Shown here: positions 1-6,058 of the stretch, piece after piece
How positions within the stretch are numbered: position 1 is the first letter of the stretch
Layout: every line of letters starts with the position of its first letter
Assembly: GCA_003724275.1 (NCBI GenBank)
Contig: RHFA01000095.1
Span: forward strand, 1 to 7,592
DNA from: Thaumarchaeota archaeon S13
GTDB taxonomy: Archaea; Thermoproteota; Nitrososphaeria; Nitrososphaerales; Nitrosopumilaceae
Reading direction: 5' to 3'
Length of the DNA: 7,592 nucleotides
Made by a program: the position numbers and the translations under genes
Notes under the pieces: generated by a model
What the model saw: only the letters and a program-made list of their open reading frames with translations
Databases searched by the model: none
What the model was told of the DNA's origin: nothing

Positions 1-91
1 GGCCCGAGCCGTCCCCCCGGCGCAAGGCGCCGCAAGTCCCGCAAGGAGCGCAGGGCCGACGTGGGGGCAGACCCGCACCAAGATCGCTTAA
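1..91 (+). other. possible 3' tail of an upstream gene
   Basis: Two + strand frames are open from the left edge: one stops at TAA 89-91, inside the promoter box of the next gene, the other at TAG 94-96 with a strongly basic Arg/Lys-rich tail. The TAA version mirrors the arrangement at 3133-3140, where the stop of the VirB11-like gene lies inside the next promoter, which slightly favours it. Too little is visible to name a product or to be sure the stretch is coding; it could also be intergenic DNA. Confidence 0.25.
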
Positions 92-114
92 ATTAGATTT
101 TGTCGCACGGTGCC
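87..114 (+). promoter_or_regulatory. archaeal TATA-type promoter P1, leaderless
   Basis: The box CTTAAATT (87-94) begins 28 bases before ATG 115, the spacing expected if transcription starts at or next to the ATG. Bases 87-106 match promoters P2 and P3 without gaps (16 of 20 identical to P3), including a T-run and a CGC triplet downstream of the TATA box. No Shine-Dalgarno-like stretch precedes the ATG. No clear purine-rich BRE is seen upstream. Confidence 0.8.
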
Positions 115-1170
115 ATGGAACCACCACAGGGCGAGGCCAGGGAGCTGGCGGCCTTTGAGGCGAAGGGGGGCTCCAGGGAGGGCAGGCCGGTCCTCCACGT
201 GACGACGGCGGGCCTGGTCCTGGTAAGCGAGCGCAGGGGCGTGGTGTTTGACGTGGCCTGGAGCCACCTCTACACGGCCACGCGCCACGGCAGCGGGGGG
301 ATAAAGCTGTCCTGGGACGCCGGAGGCGGGCACCTGATGTCATATGACCTCTCTTTTGGGGATCCCGGCCCTGTCATGCACGAGATGAGGGTGGCCAACG
401 AGGCATGGGCGGCAAGGACGCCGCCCCCGGATGCCCCGGTGGCCACGGTGCCGGCCGGGGGGGCCGACCTTGGGGACAATGAGGACCACTGGCACGCAAC
501 CGAGGCGCCCGCCGGCGTCGAGGTCGCAGTGGCCCCTGCGGCCCCGGCCGTGTCCCCGCGCGACGCGCGCGTCCCGCAGGGGGTGCCGGACAGGCATGCG
601 TGGAACGACGCGTGGCACGACGCGCAGGCGGGGCACTTTGTGACGCACAACGCGATGTTCTGCACGCTAGAGGGGGACGCCGGCGACGAGATGTACGACT
701 CTAGGCTGCCTGACGGGTCTGTCACGATAGCGCAGGAGGACGTGGCCATGGTCCACGGGTATCCGGCGGTCAGGCGCGTATGGGACGGCGACGGGGAGCC
801 GCGCGAGGCCTGGACGCTGCTACCGACGATAAGGCCAGAGATGCTCACCACTGCCCTGGCCCACGGCAAGATCCTGCCCCACGGCGACGCGGGGGCGCTG
901 ACGTACATGACCAGCCCCGCAGGGATATACGTGCCAAAGTTTTGCGCCCCCATATCGGTCCACGAGGCGGTTCTCCTCAACTCTGAGATGCGCAAGTACG
1001 CGCAGAGCGCGTATCGCGGGGTCATAGACCGCCTCAACTACCTGCGCGAGAACGTCAAGGCCGAGCCCGGGGATCCGGCGGCCCATGGAGGCGCAATGCG
1101 GCGCCACGACGCGCAGGACGCCCACGACGACCCCAACTTTCGAAAGTGGGCGCTAGAGCCAGACGCGTGA
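115..1170 (+). CDS. unknown protein with N-terminal PH/GRAM-like domain
   Basis: 351 aa, function not recognised. ATG 115 is chosen over the upstream TTG at 100 because the TATA box at 87 places the transcript start at about 115. Residues ~1-100 have the pattern of a PH/GRAM-like beta domain: GEARELAAFEAKGG, a beta strand with VLHVTTAGLVLVSERRG, alternating strands, then a closing helix (MHEMRVANEAWAAR). This matches the order of elements in the next gene. Residues ~105-160 form an Ala/Pro-rich probable linker. Residues ~165-320 look globular (Trp- and His-containing WNDAWHDAQAGHF, later YVPKFCAPISVHEAVLLNSE) and match nothing I know. The last ~30 residues are Asp/His-rich. No signal peptide or membrane helix is visible, so it is probably cytosolic. 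It is a single-gene unit just upstream of the secretion ATPases, suggesting but not proving an accessory role. Confidence 0.8.
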   Translation: MEPPQGEARELAAFEAKGGSREGRPVLHVTTAGLVLVSERRGVVFDVAWSHLYTATRHGSGGIKLSWDAGGGHLMSYDLSFGDPGPVMHEMRVANEAWAARTPPPDAPVATVPAGGADLGDNEDHWHATEAPAGVEVAVAPAAPAVSPRDARVPQGVPDRHAWNDAWHDAQAGHFVTHNAMFCTLEGDAGDEMYDSRLPDGSVTIAQEDVAMVHGYPAVRRVWDGDGEPREAWTLLPTIRPEMLTTALAHGKILPHGDAGALTYMTSPAGIYVPKFCAPISVHEAVLLNSEMRKYAQSAYRGVIDRLNYLRENVKAEPGDPAAHGGAMRRHDAQDAHDDPNFRKWALEPDA

Positions 1171-1192
1171 GCGCCCGCGCTCCGCCATTCTC

Positions 1193-1221
1193 CTTAAGTG
1201 CGTTTTCTGCGCATGGGATCA
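1193..1221 (+). promoter_or_regulatory. archaeal TATA-type promoter P2, leaderless
   Basis: The box CTTAAGTG (1193-1200) starts 29 bases before ATG 1222. Bases 1193-1212 align without gaps to P1 and P3 (16 of 20 identical to P3). It lies in the 51-base gap between the 351-aa gene and the small PH-like gene. Its position argues against the in-frame GTG 1198 (inside the box) and ATG 1213 (only 20 bases from the box start) as leaderless starts. Confidence 0.75.
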
Positions 1222-1551
1222 ATGATGTTCGTGCAGCCGGGGGAGAGGGTCATGTCCACCTTTGACGTGTCGACGCGTAACGGGGAGTGCCTCATGCACG
1301 TGAGCAACAGGCGCGTCATGCTCGAGAGCGTCCGCCTTGGGTGCGTCATGATACTCGGATACGACGAGATGGGCTCGTGCGTCCTCCAGTCCTCGGGCCG
1401 CGGCGGCCGCGGCGGCCGCCTGGCCCTCTACCACCTCAACGGCCACAGCGCCACCGTCTCCTCGCGCAAGGCCCCCGAGGCCGTCGACGCGGTAAACTCT
1501 GCCCTTGCGCTGTACAGGGCCTCCACTGCGGCCGCGAGCGCGCCGCCCTAG
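1222..1551 (+). CDS. small stand-alone PH/GRAM-like domain protein
   Basis: 109 aa from ATG 1222; ATG 1213 or GTG 1198 would add 3 or 8 residues, but promoter P2 places the likely transcript start at 1222. The chain is one PH/GRAM-like fold: MMFVQPGERVMSTFDVST, then CLMHVSNRRVMLES (strand-turn-strand with the NRR turn typical of such domains), YDEMGSCVLQSSG, a Gly/Arg loop (GRGGRGGR), a strand LALYHLNG and a C-terminal helix (APEAVDAVNSALALYRAS). The same order of elements is seen in residues 1-100 of the preceding gene, so the two are probably related. No signal peptide or membrane helix. It heads the transcript that includes the VirB11-like ATPase. PH-like bacterial and archaeal domains bind lipids or proteins in some cases; what this one binds is not visible. 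Confidence 0.82.
   Translation: MMFVQPGERVMSTFDVSTRNGECLMHVSNRRVMLESVRLGCVMILGYDEMGSCVLQSSGRGGRGGRLALYHLNGHSATVSSRKAPEAVDAVNSALALYRASTAAASAPP
1397..1420 (+). repeat. 9-bp tandem repeat (2.7 copies)
   Basis: The unit GCCGCGGCG occurs at 1397-1405 and 1406-1414, with a partial third copy at 1415-1420. In frame it encodes an iterated Gly-Arg-Gly segment in what should be a loop between beta strands of the small PH-like protein. Slippage at such a pure GC repeat could change loop length in three-residue steps without breaking the frame. Confidence 0.75.
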
Positions 1552-1571
1552 GGGCCGCCGCGCACGGGGCC

Positions 1572-3137
1572 ATGCTTGGGACTCGCCGGCAGGACGGGAA
1601 GTTTGGCCGCCGGCCGGACATGATGGAGGGCGCCATACGCGACATGATCCGCGACGGCGTCCACAGGGAGCTCCACGCGCTTGACGTGGGCCACGCCTCC
1701 GTGCCGCGCACGATAACAGAGGCCGAAGTAGTGGACTCGTATGGCGTGGGCGACGCGCGCGTCTTTGTCACGGGGGACGGCCGCTACATCGTCTCAGAGC
1801 CGGAGGTCACCCCCGAGCTCGAGGGCGCGATTCACGCCCTGGCGAGCCACCTCTACATGTCCATGGACGCCGGCCCTGCGGGCCGCCCGGACGCCTCGGA
1901 GATCGAGGGCCGCATATGGCAGGCCGCCTCGGAGCTCGGCCTCTCCGAGACTGTCTCGTCCCACCACGACGAGATCGCCTATTACGTGCGGCGCGCGTAC
2001 GGCTACTGGGGCCTAGACGTGCTCTTTCGCGACGACAACATTGAGGACATTATGATTCCTGGGCGGGCAGCCGTCGGCGTGGTCCTGCGCGCGCACAAGG
2101 GCCATCCCGTGTACCGGACCAACGTGCGCCTCGGGACGGACGCCGAGTTTGACAGCCTCGTCACGCGCATACTCGAAAAGTGCGACGCGCACGCTAGCAA
2201 CGCCGAGCCCATAGTCGACGCCGTGACGCCCGAGGGGGACCGCGTCTCGGTGGCCTTTAGGCGCGAGGTGTCGGCCGGAACCGCGATGAACGTGCGCAAG
2301 TTTTCGCGCACGCCCCTCACCATAGCGGACCTCATCCGCGGCGGCATGCTCACGCCCATGATGGCCGCCTACTGGTGGACGCTCGTGGACGCCATGTCGT
2401 TCAACATCGTCGTCGGCGTCACGTCCTCTGGCAAGACCACGCTCGCAAACGCGCTCCTCGCGCTAGCGCACCCTGACTGGATGATAGTCACCGTGGAGGA
2501 CACCCCAGAGATGCGCCTGCCGCACACGCACCTCCTGTCGCTGCGCACGCGCGCGTCCGCGCTAAACAAGAGCCTGTCGTACCGCATTGAGGACCTCATC
2601 CCAGTGACGCTGCGCCACAACCCGCACCTCGTCATCGTCGGCGAGGCGCGAAGCCGCGACGCGATATACGCGGCGTTTGAGAACGCGGCAGCGGGCCACG
2701 GCGGCGTGACGACGCTGCATGCGCCAAGCGCCAAAAAGACGATCGAGAGGGTCAGGTTTGCCGGCGTCGACAGCACGTACCTCTCGCTCCTCTGGACAGT
2801 GTGGCACTGCCGCGAGGTCAGGTCGCCGCGGCACGGGAGGGCGGTCCGCCGCGTCGCCGGCGTCGACGAGGTCAGCATGGGCCACGGCGGCGGGCCCGAG
2901 CCGCGCATGGACACGATATTCAGCCACGCGGTGCTGGATGACACGTTCACCGAGTACGCGCCTCGCGAGCTCGTCGCGAGGAGCGCGAGGCTGCGCGAGG
3001 CCGCCGAGAGCCTCGGCCTCGAGGACCCTGCCGAGGACATTGCGCGCCGCGTCTCGATACTCGAGGGCTGCGTCGCCTCCAACCCGCGCTCGCCCGCCGA
3101 GGTGATGCGCGCGACGGCCCTCTACTATCGCGCTTAA
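1572..3137 (+). CDS. VirB11/GspE-family secretion ATPase
   Basis: 521 aa from ATG 1572, 20 bases after the previous stop; ATG 1620 or 1623 are alternatives since no strong Shine-Dalgarno marks either. It is a hexameric-type P-loop motor of the type II/IV secretion superfamily (VirB11, TadA, archaeal GspE2/FlaI). In order: a family-specific N-terminal part; the NIEDIMIPG segment that matches the conserved DPxIEDI region of archaeal members; the Arg-rich region around residues 220-250 (RVSVAFRREVSAG, NVRKFSR); Walker A GVTSSGKTT at 282-290 (Lys288); Asp box VEDTPE at 308-313; Walker B LVIVGE at 353-358; His box GHGGVTTLHA at 375-384; then a C-terminal tail with AVRRVAGVDEV and a helical end. 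All catalytic boxes look intact. It should sit on the cytoplasmic face and drive assembly or export. Its neighbour encodes a VirB4-type ATPase, which favours a T4SS-like rather than purely pilus-type machine. The exact subfamily cannot be settled by eye. Confidence 0.93.
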   Translation: MLGTRRQDGKFGRRPDMMEGAIRDMIRDGVHRELHALDVGHASVPRTITEAEVVDSYGVGDARVFVTGDGRYIVSEPEVTPELEGAIHALASHLYMSMDAGPAGRPDASEIEGRIWQAASELGLSETVSSHHDEIAYYVRRAYGYWGLDVLFRDDNIEDIMIPGRAAVGVVLRAHKGHPVYRTNVRLGTDAEFDSLVTRILEKCDAHASNAEPIVDAVTPEGDRVSVAFRREVSAGTAMNVRKFSRTPLTIADLIRGGMLTPMMAAYWWTLVDAMSFNIVVGVTSSGKTTLANALLALAHPDWMIVTVEDTPEMRLPHTHLLSLRTRASALNKSLSYRIEDLIPVTLRHNPHLVIVGEARSRDAIYAAFENAAAGHGGVTTLHAPSAKKTIERVRFAGVDSTYLSLLWTVWHCREVRSPRHGRAVRRVAGVDEVSMGHGGGPEPRMDTIFSHAVLDDTFTEYAPRELVARSARLREAAESLGLEDPAEDIARRVSILEGCVASNPRSPAEVMRATALYYRA

Positions 3138-3161
3138 ATTGGATTTCTGCGCGGGCACGCG
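3133..3161 (+). promoter_or_regulatory. archaeal TATA-type promoter P3 overlapping a stop codon
   Basis: CTTAAATT (3133-3140) starts 29 bases before ATG 3162, consistent with a leaderless transcript. The TAA stop of the VirB11-like gene (3135-3137) is part of the box. Bases 3133-3152 share 16 of 20 positions with each of P1 and P2. It would drive the VirB4-like gene and the three genes after it. Confidence 0.8.
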
Positions 3162-5054
3162 ATGGCAGGCGGCGGCGCGGCGCAAGACCCGGGAACAGAG
3201 CCCATGGACCGGCGCTACGTCTACCGCATATACCCTGTCAACCTCGACGGCATGCACGACGACGAGCGCGCAAAGGCCCTCTCGGGCTTTTCCGCCCTCC
3301 TCCTCGGGATCACGAGGCCCATGGCGATATGGGTCTCGCGCAGGTCCGTCGAGGTCGAGGTCGGAGACCGCACTGCAAGCATGGTCGTCCCCGAGGCGCA
3401 CCTTGCCTCCTCTGAGCCGCTGGACTCTGCCCTCCACCCGTCGGGCCTCCAGTTCACCGTGAGCTCTGGCCTCGCGAGGCCCGCGGTCCGCAGGCACTCC
3501 CTGCGCGGCCTCGAGCTGGCCGACGGGCGCACGGCGCGCTGCTTTGTCTTTTACTCGCTGCCCGGCGCGCTGCCGCCCGCATGGATAATGGACCTGATGA
3601 ACATGCGCATAGACGCCACTCCGGGCGGCGCGCGCGAGCGCCTCCTCGAGGCCGCCTGCGTGGCGATCCGCCCGATCGAGCAGCACATAGCCGCAGCTCG
3701 AATGCGCGGGTTCACCGAGAACCTCAAGGTGATGGCCGCGCGCGACGAGACGGAATCTGCCCAGCTCGCCGCCGCGCAGCGCCTCACGACAATGCTCTCC
3801 AACAACCGCACGCGGCTCTTTGGCGTGACGGTGACTGCGATCCTCGCCGGAAAGGCAGACGAGCTCCGGAGGAGGGAGAGGCGCCTGTCGATGTACTGCA
3901 AGCAGAGCTTTTGCAAGGTTGACGCGCCGGCGGCGCTGCACCTTGACCTGTGGAACGCGCGCGACTCGACGGGCGCCGACCTGACGCTTGACCTTGACAG
4001 CATGTCGCCGTTCTTCGCGTTTGCCTCCAACGACCTCCTGGAGACGCCGGGGGGAATAGCCATCGGCACGTCATCGCACACGGGCGCGCCGATAATATTC
4101 AACTACCGGATGAGGCCAAACTACAACACGGCGATCATAGGGTGGTCGGGGGCGGGCAAGTCGTTCCTGACAAAAATGCTCGCGCGCCGCTTTTTGCGCA
4201 AAAACCCCGAGGCGATACTGCTGGGCATAGACCCAAAGAGCGAGTACGCCGCGGGCCTCTCGGACGTGGAGGGGATGGCGATCGTGGACGTGGAAATGTC
4301 GAGGCAGCTGGGCTTTGACCCGTTTAGGATCTTTGACGACAACCCGACGCTGGCGGCCGGGTTTCTCGCCGACATTGCGGACGTCGGCTCGGACGTCAAG
4401 GCCCGCAAGGCCTTCAAGGCCGTCGCGCAGGGGTGCTCCTCGCTTGGCGACATGTACGGGCACCTGCGCGAGATCGGGGAGGGCAAGGACTACCACACAT
4501 ACCTTGACGACTTTGTCAGGGGAGGGCAGTCCGAGGTGTTTAGGGGCGACTCGACGTTTGGCCACCGCACGGTCCTGGCGTTCAACGACGCAAGCGAGGA
4601 CGACGAGCGCATCCTCCTGCTGCTCTCGCTTGGAAAGTTCTGGAAGATGATCCGCTCAATGCCGCGCCACGTGCCAAAGCTGCTGATAATCGACGAGGGA
4701 TGGAAGCTATTTCGGCACCGGAGCATAGCACAGTACGTGATGTCCATAGCAAAGCTCGGGCGCGCATACAATGTGTGGTGCATATTTATCGTGCAGGAGC
4801 TCAGCGACATGGTCAGCACGGTGGAGGGAAAGTCGTACCTAAACAACGCCGGCACAAAGTTCCTGATGAAAAACACCGAGTCCGAGGCGCAGCTGCTCCT
4901 GGAGCACATGGGCCTCTCCGAGGAGGAAAAGGACGCGATAACGGCCTTTGACACGGGAGAGTGCCTCCTCATCACCGACAGGCACCGCCTCCTGGTCAGC
5001 ATAGAGCCCCTGCGTGACGAGTATGAGATGTTTGACACAAACCCAAACTCGTGA
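3162..5054 (+). CDS. VirB4/TraC-type conjugation-like ATPase
   Basis: 630 aa; ATG 3162 fits promoter P3, while the in-frame ATG 3204 would lose 14 residues. VirB4-type proteins are HerA-FtsK-clade AAA+ motors that energise type IV secretion or pilus biogenesis at the inner face of the membrane. Residues ~1-310 form the less conserved N-terminal domain with a helical middle (LLEAACVAIRPIEQHI and following). The motor domain follows: FNYRMRPNYNTAIIGWSGAGKS with Walker A at 327-334 (Lys333); LGIDPKSEYAAGL, the DPKxEY signature of this clade; Walker B LLIIDE at 507-512 followed by GWKLF; Arg534 in KLGRAYNVWC; the VQE glutamine at 545; and a C-terminal part (MKNTESEAQLLLEHMGLSE, then a terminal LLVSIEPLRDEYEMF). 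No membrane helix is evident. It is shorter than typical ~800-aa bacterial VirB4. It is separated from the VirB11-like gene by 24 bases but has its own promoter. Codons in the motor half look less GC-biased than in the first half. Confidence 0.93.
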   Translation: MAGGGAAQDPGTEPMDRRYVYRIYPVNLDGMHDDERAKALSGFSALLLGITRPMAIWVSRRSVEVEVGDRTASMVVPEAHLASSEPLDSALHPSGLQFTVSSGLARPAVRRHSLRGLELADGRTARCFVFYSLPGALPPAWIMDLMNMRIDATPGGARERLLEAACVAIRPIEQHIAAARMRGFTENLKVMAARDETESAQLAAAQRLTTMLSNNRTRLFGVTVTAILAGKADELRRRERRLSMYCKQSFCKVDAPAALHLDLWNARDSTGADLTLDLDSMSPFFAFASNDLLETPGGIAIGTSSHTGAPIIFNYRMRPNYNTAIIGWSGAGKSFLTKMLARRFLRKNPEAILLGIDPKSEYAAGLSDVEGMAIVDVEMSRQLGFDPFRIFDDNPTLAAGFLADIADVGSDVKARKAFKAVAQGCSSLGDMYGHLREIGEGKDYHTYLDDFVRGGQSEVFRGDSTFGHRTVLAFNDASEDDERILLLLSLGKFWKMIRSMPRHVPKLLIIDEGWKLFRHRSIAQYVMSIAKLGRAYNVWCIFIVQELSDMVSTVEGKSYLNNAGTKFLMKNTESEAQLLLEHMGLSEEEKDAITAFDTGECLLITDRHRLLVSIEPLRDEYEMFDTNPNS

Positions 5055-5067
5055 GCGGCCCGCCGCC

Positions 5068-5075
5068 GAGGGGGG
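5068..5075 (+). promoter_or_regulatory. Shine-Dalgarno-like GAGGGGGG before first small membrane protein
   Basis: GAGGGGGG lies 9 bases before ATG 5085 and pairs partly with the CCTCC of an archaeal 16S 3' end. The identical 8-mer occurs 10 bases before the next gene's start, supporting both start choices. Confidence 0.5.
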
Positions 5076-5084
5076 CGCCGGCCC

Positions 5085-5561
5085 ATGACGGCGATGCTCT
5101 CCATGGCGCTAGCCGTGCTCGTGACCGCCGGCCTCGCGCTGGCCGCAGCAGACCACCTCGCCGAGCGCGTCGGGCAGGCCTCCTCGAGGCCAGAGATAGC
5201 CGCATCGGGCCTGGGCCTCGAGTCAGTCGGCGCGGGCCACTCTGTCCTGCACGGCATGGTGGCAAACCCGGGGACGGTGGCCGTGCGCGTCTCGTCTGTC
5301 AGCATCGCCGGCCCCGTGGGGGCCACGTGCGCCCCCGGCGCGTGCGCCCTGGAGCTCGCCGTGGCGCGGGCCGGAGGCGCGGCGTGCTCTGTGGGGGGAG
5401 AGGGCAGCCCGTGCACGCTGCTGCCGGGCGAGTCGATGGCCATCGGCCCGTCGGTCCACGCGATCCCCGTCACGCCGCGCGAGCGCTATGTGGTGATGGT
5501 GTCAGCCGAGCCGGTCTCGGGCGGCTCGGTGTCGCTCGCGAGGGGGGTCATGGCGAGGTGA
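5085..5561 (+). CDS. small membrane-anchored extracytoplasmic protein, pilin/FlaG-like layout
   Basis: 158 aa. ATG 5085 is supported by the Shine-Dalgarno-like GAGGGGGG at 5068; ATG 5094 and 5103 are alternatives. The N-terminus is one hydrophobic segment (residues ~4-22, AMLSMALAVLVTAGLALAAA) with no preceding positive charge, so an uncleaved anchor or a signal peptide cut near the Ala run are both possible. The rest is a beta-rich domain (VANPGTVAVRVSSVSIAGP and later strands) with four cysteines (TCAPGAC, AACS, SPC) that could form two disulfides outside the cell. One helix plus beta sandwich is the layout of archaeal type IV pilins and of the archaellum periplasmic proteins FlaF/FlaG, but no class III signal peptidase site is evident. 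It starts 30 bases after the VirB4 stop and overlaps the next gene (stop TGA within GTGA). Confidence 0.8.
   Translation: MTAMLSMALAVLVTAGLALAAADHLAERVGQASSRPEIAASGLGLESVGAGHSVLHGMVANPGTVAVRVSSVSIAGPVGATCAPGACALELAVARAGGAACSVGGEGSPCTLLPGESMAIGPSVHAIPVTPRERYVVMVSAEPVSGGSVSLARGVMAR
5540..5547 (+). promoter_or_regulatory. Shine-Dalgarno-like GAGGGGGG before pilin-like gene
   Basis: Identical to the element at 5068-5075 and 10 bases before GTG 5558. It supports initiation at GTG although no ATG is available there. Confidence 0.45.
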
Positions 5562-6058
5562 GCCGCGCCGCAGCGCGCCTGGCCTCGGAGATTGTGGGGT
5601 TTGCGATGCTCTTTGGGATCGTCGCCGCCGCCGGCGCGGCGCTCCTCCACTTTGTCGGGGAGGGACTCGAGTCGGCCGGCGAGGCCTCCGAGTCGGCGAT
5701 GCGCCAGAGGATCTCGCGCCTGGGCGAGACGCTGCGCGTCATACGCTCCGAGGCGCCCGAGTCCGCCGCGCCGTCGCCGTGGACCGCAAGGGTAGAGGCG
5801 GTCAACGCCGGCGACTCTGACATTGTGGTTGATGCCATACACTATTCGCACGGGGGCACGATAACCTCGACTGCGGGGTGCGCCACGATGCAAAGGGTGG
5901 GAGCCCCCGGAGACGGGGGCGCATGCGTGCTTGCGGCCGGCAGGCTGTCGGACCTGCGCTTTAGCCCCGCGCCGTCGGCGGGCATATCCGGCGACGCCGT
6001 CGGGATACTCGTCATCACGCGGGGCGGCAACGCGATATGGCTGGTGGGCGGGCCATGA
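5558..6058 (+). CDS. archaeal type IV pilin-like protein
   Basis: 166 aa, starting at GTG 5558, which overlaps the previous stop as GTGA and has a Shine-Dalgarno-like element 10 bases upstream. The same frame stays open back to 5051, but that part is an Arg/Pro-rich shadow of the preceding gene. The N-terminus is SRAAARLASEIVGFAMLFGI (residues 2-21): a short basic leader, a SEIVG motif like those of archaeal pilins and pilin-like proteins, and a hydrophobic helix to about residue 33. A class III cleavage near Arg7 is plausible, leaving Glu11 close to the +4/+5 position. A predicted helix (residues ~34-65) and a beta-rich domain follow (WTARVEAVNAGDSDIVVDAI; GILVITRGGNAIWLV), with two cysteines that could pair. 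Its helix-then-beta plan resembles the preceding gene's, so the two may be distant paralogues or partners. It ends in ATGA overlap with the next gene. Confidence 0.82.
   Translation: MSRAAARLASEIVGFAMLFGIVAAAGAALLHFVGEGLESAGEASESAMRQRISRLGETLRVIRSEAPESAAPSPWTARVEAVNAGDSDIVVDAIHYSHGGTITSTAGCATMQRVGAPGDGGACVLAAGRLSDLRFSPAPSAGISGDAVGILVITRGGNAIWLVGGP

Noticed and set aside
270..1037. Minus-strand open frame of 255 codons opposite the first gene
   Set aside because: Composition is Ser/Ala/Pro-rich low complexity with no domain, and the opposite strand has a promoter-led gene with a plausible fold.
1136..1147. Perfect palindrome ACTTTCGAAAGT near the end of the first gene
   Set aside because: It lies within coding sequence with no T-run after it; a 12-base palindrome alone does not support a terminator or operator.
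1171..1192. Possible terminator after the first gene
   Set aside because: Only a short pyrimidine stretch (ATTCTCCTT) is seen, and its end forms part of promoter P2; no convincing T-tract.
1287..1571. N-terminal extension of the VirB11-like gene by 95 codons
   Set aside because: It overlaps the small PH-like gene in another frame and its translation is Arg/Pro-rich shadow sequence unlike any VirB11 N-terminus.
2562..3941. Long minus-strand open frame (459 codons) antisense to both ATPase genes
   Set aside because: It spans the VirB11/VirB4 junction and promoter P3, is rich in Arg, Ala, His and Val as expected of a shadow in high-GC DNA, and has no recognisable motif.
5051..5557. GTG 5051 start giving a 335-aa version of the pilin-like protein
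   Set aside because: The added 169 residues are an Arg/Gly/Pro-rich shadow of the 5085-5561 gene; the pilin-like N-terminus begins right after GTG 5558.
5903..5920. GC-only hairpin (GCCCCC ... GGGGGC, 6-base loop) in the pilin-like gene
   Set aside because: Short GC stems arise easily by chance in this composition, and it is internal to a coding region.
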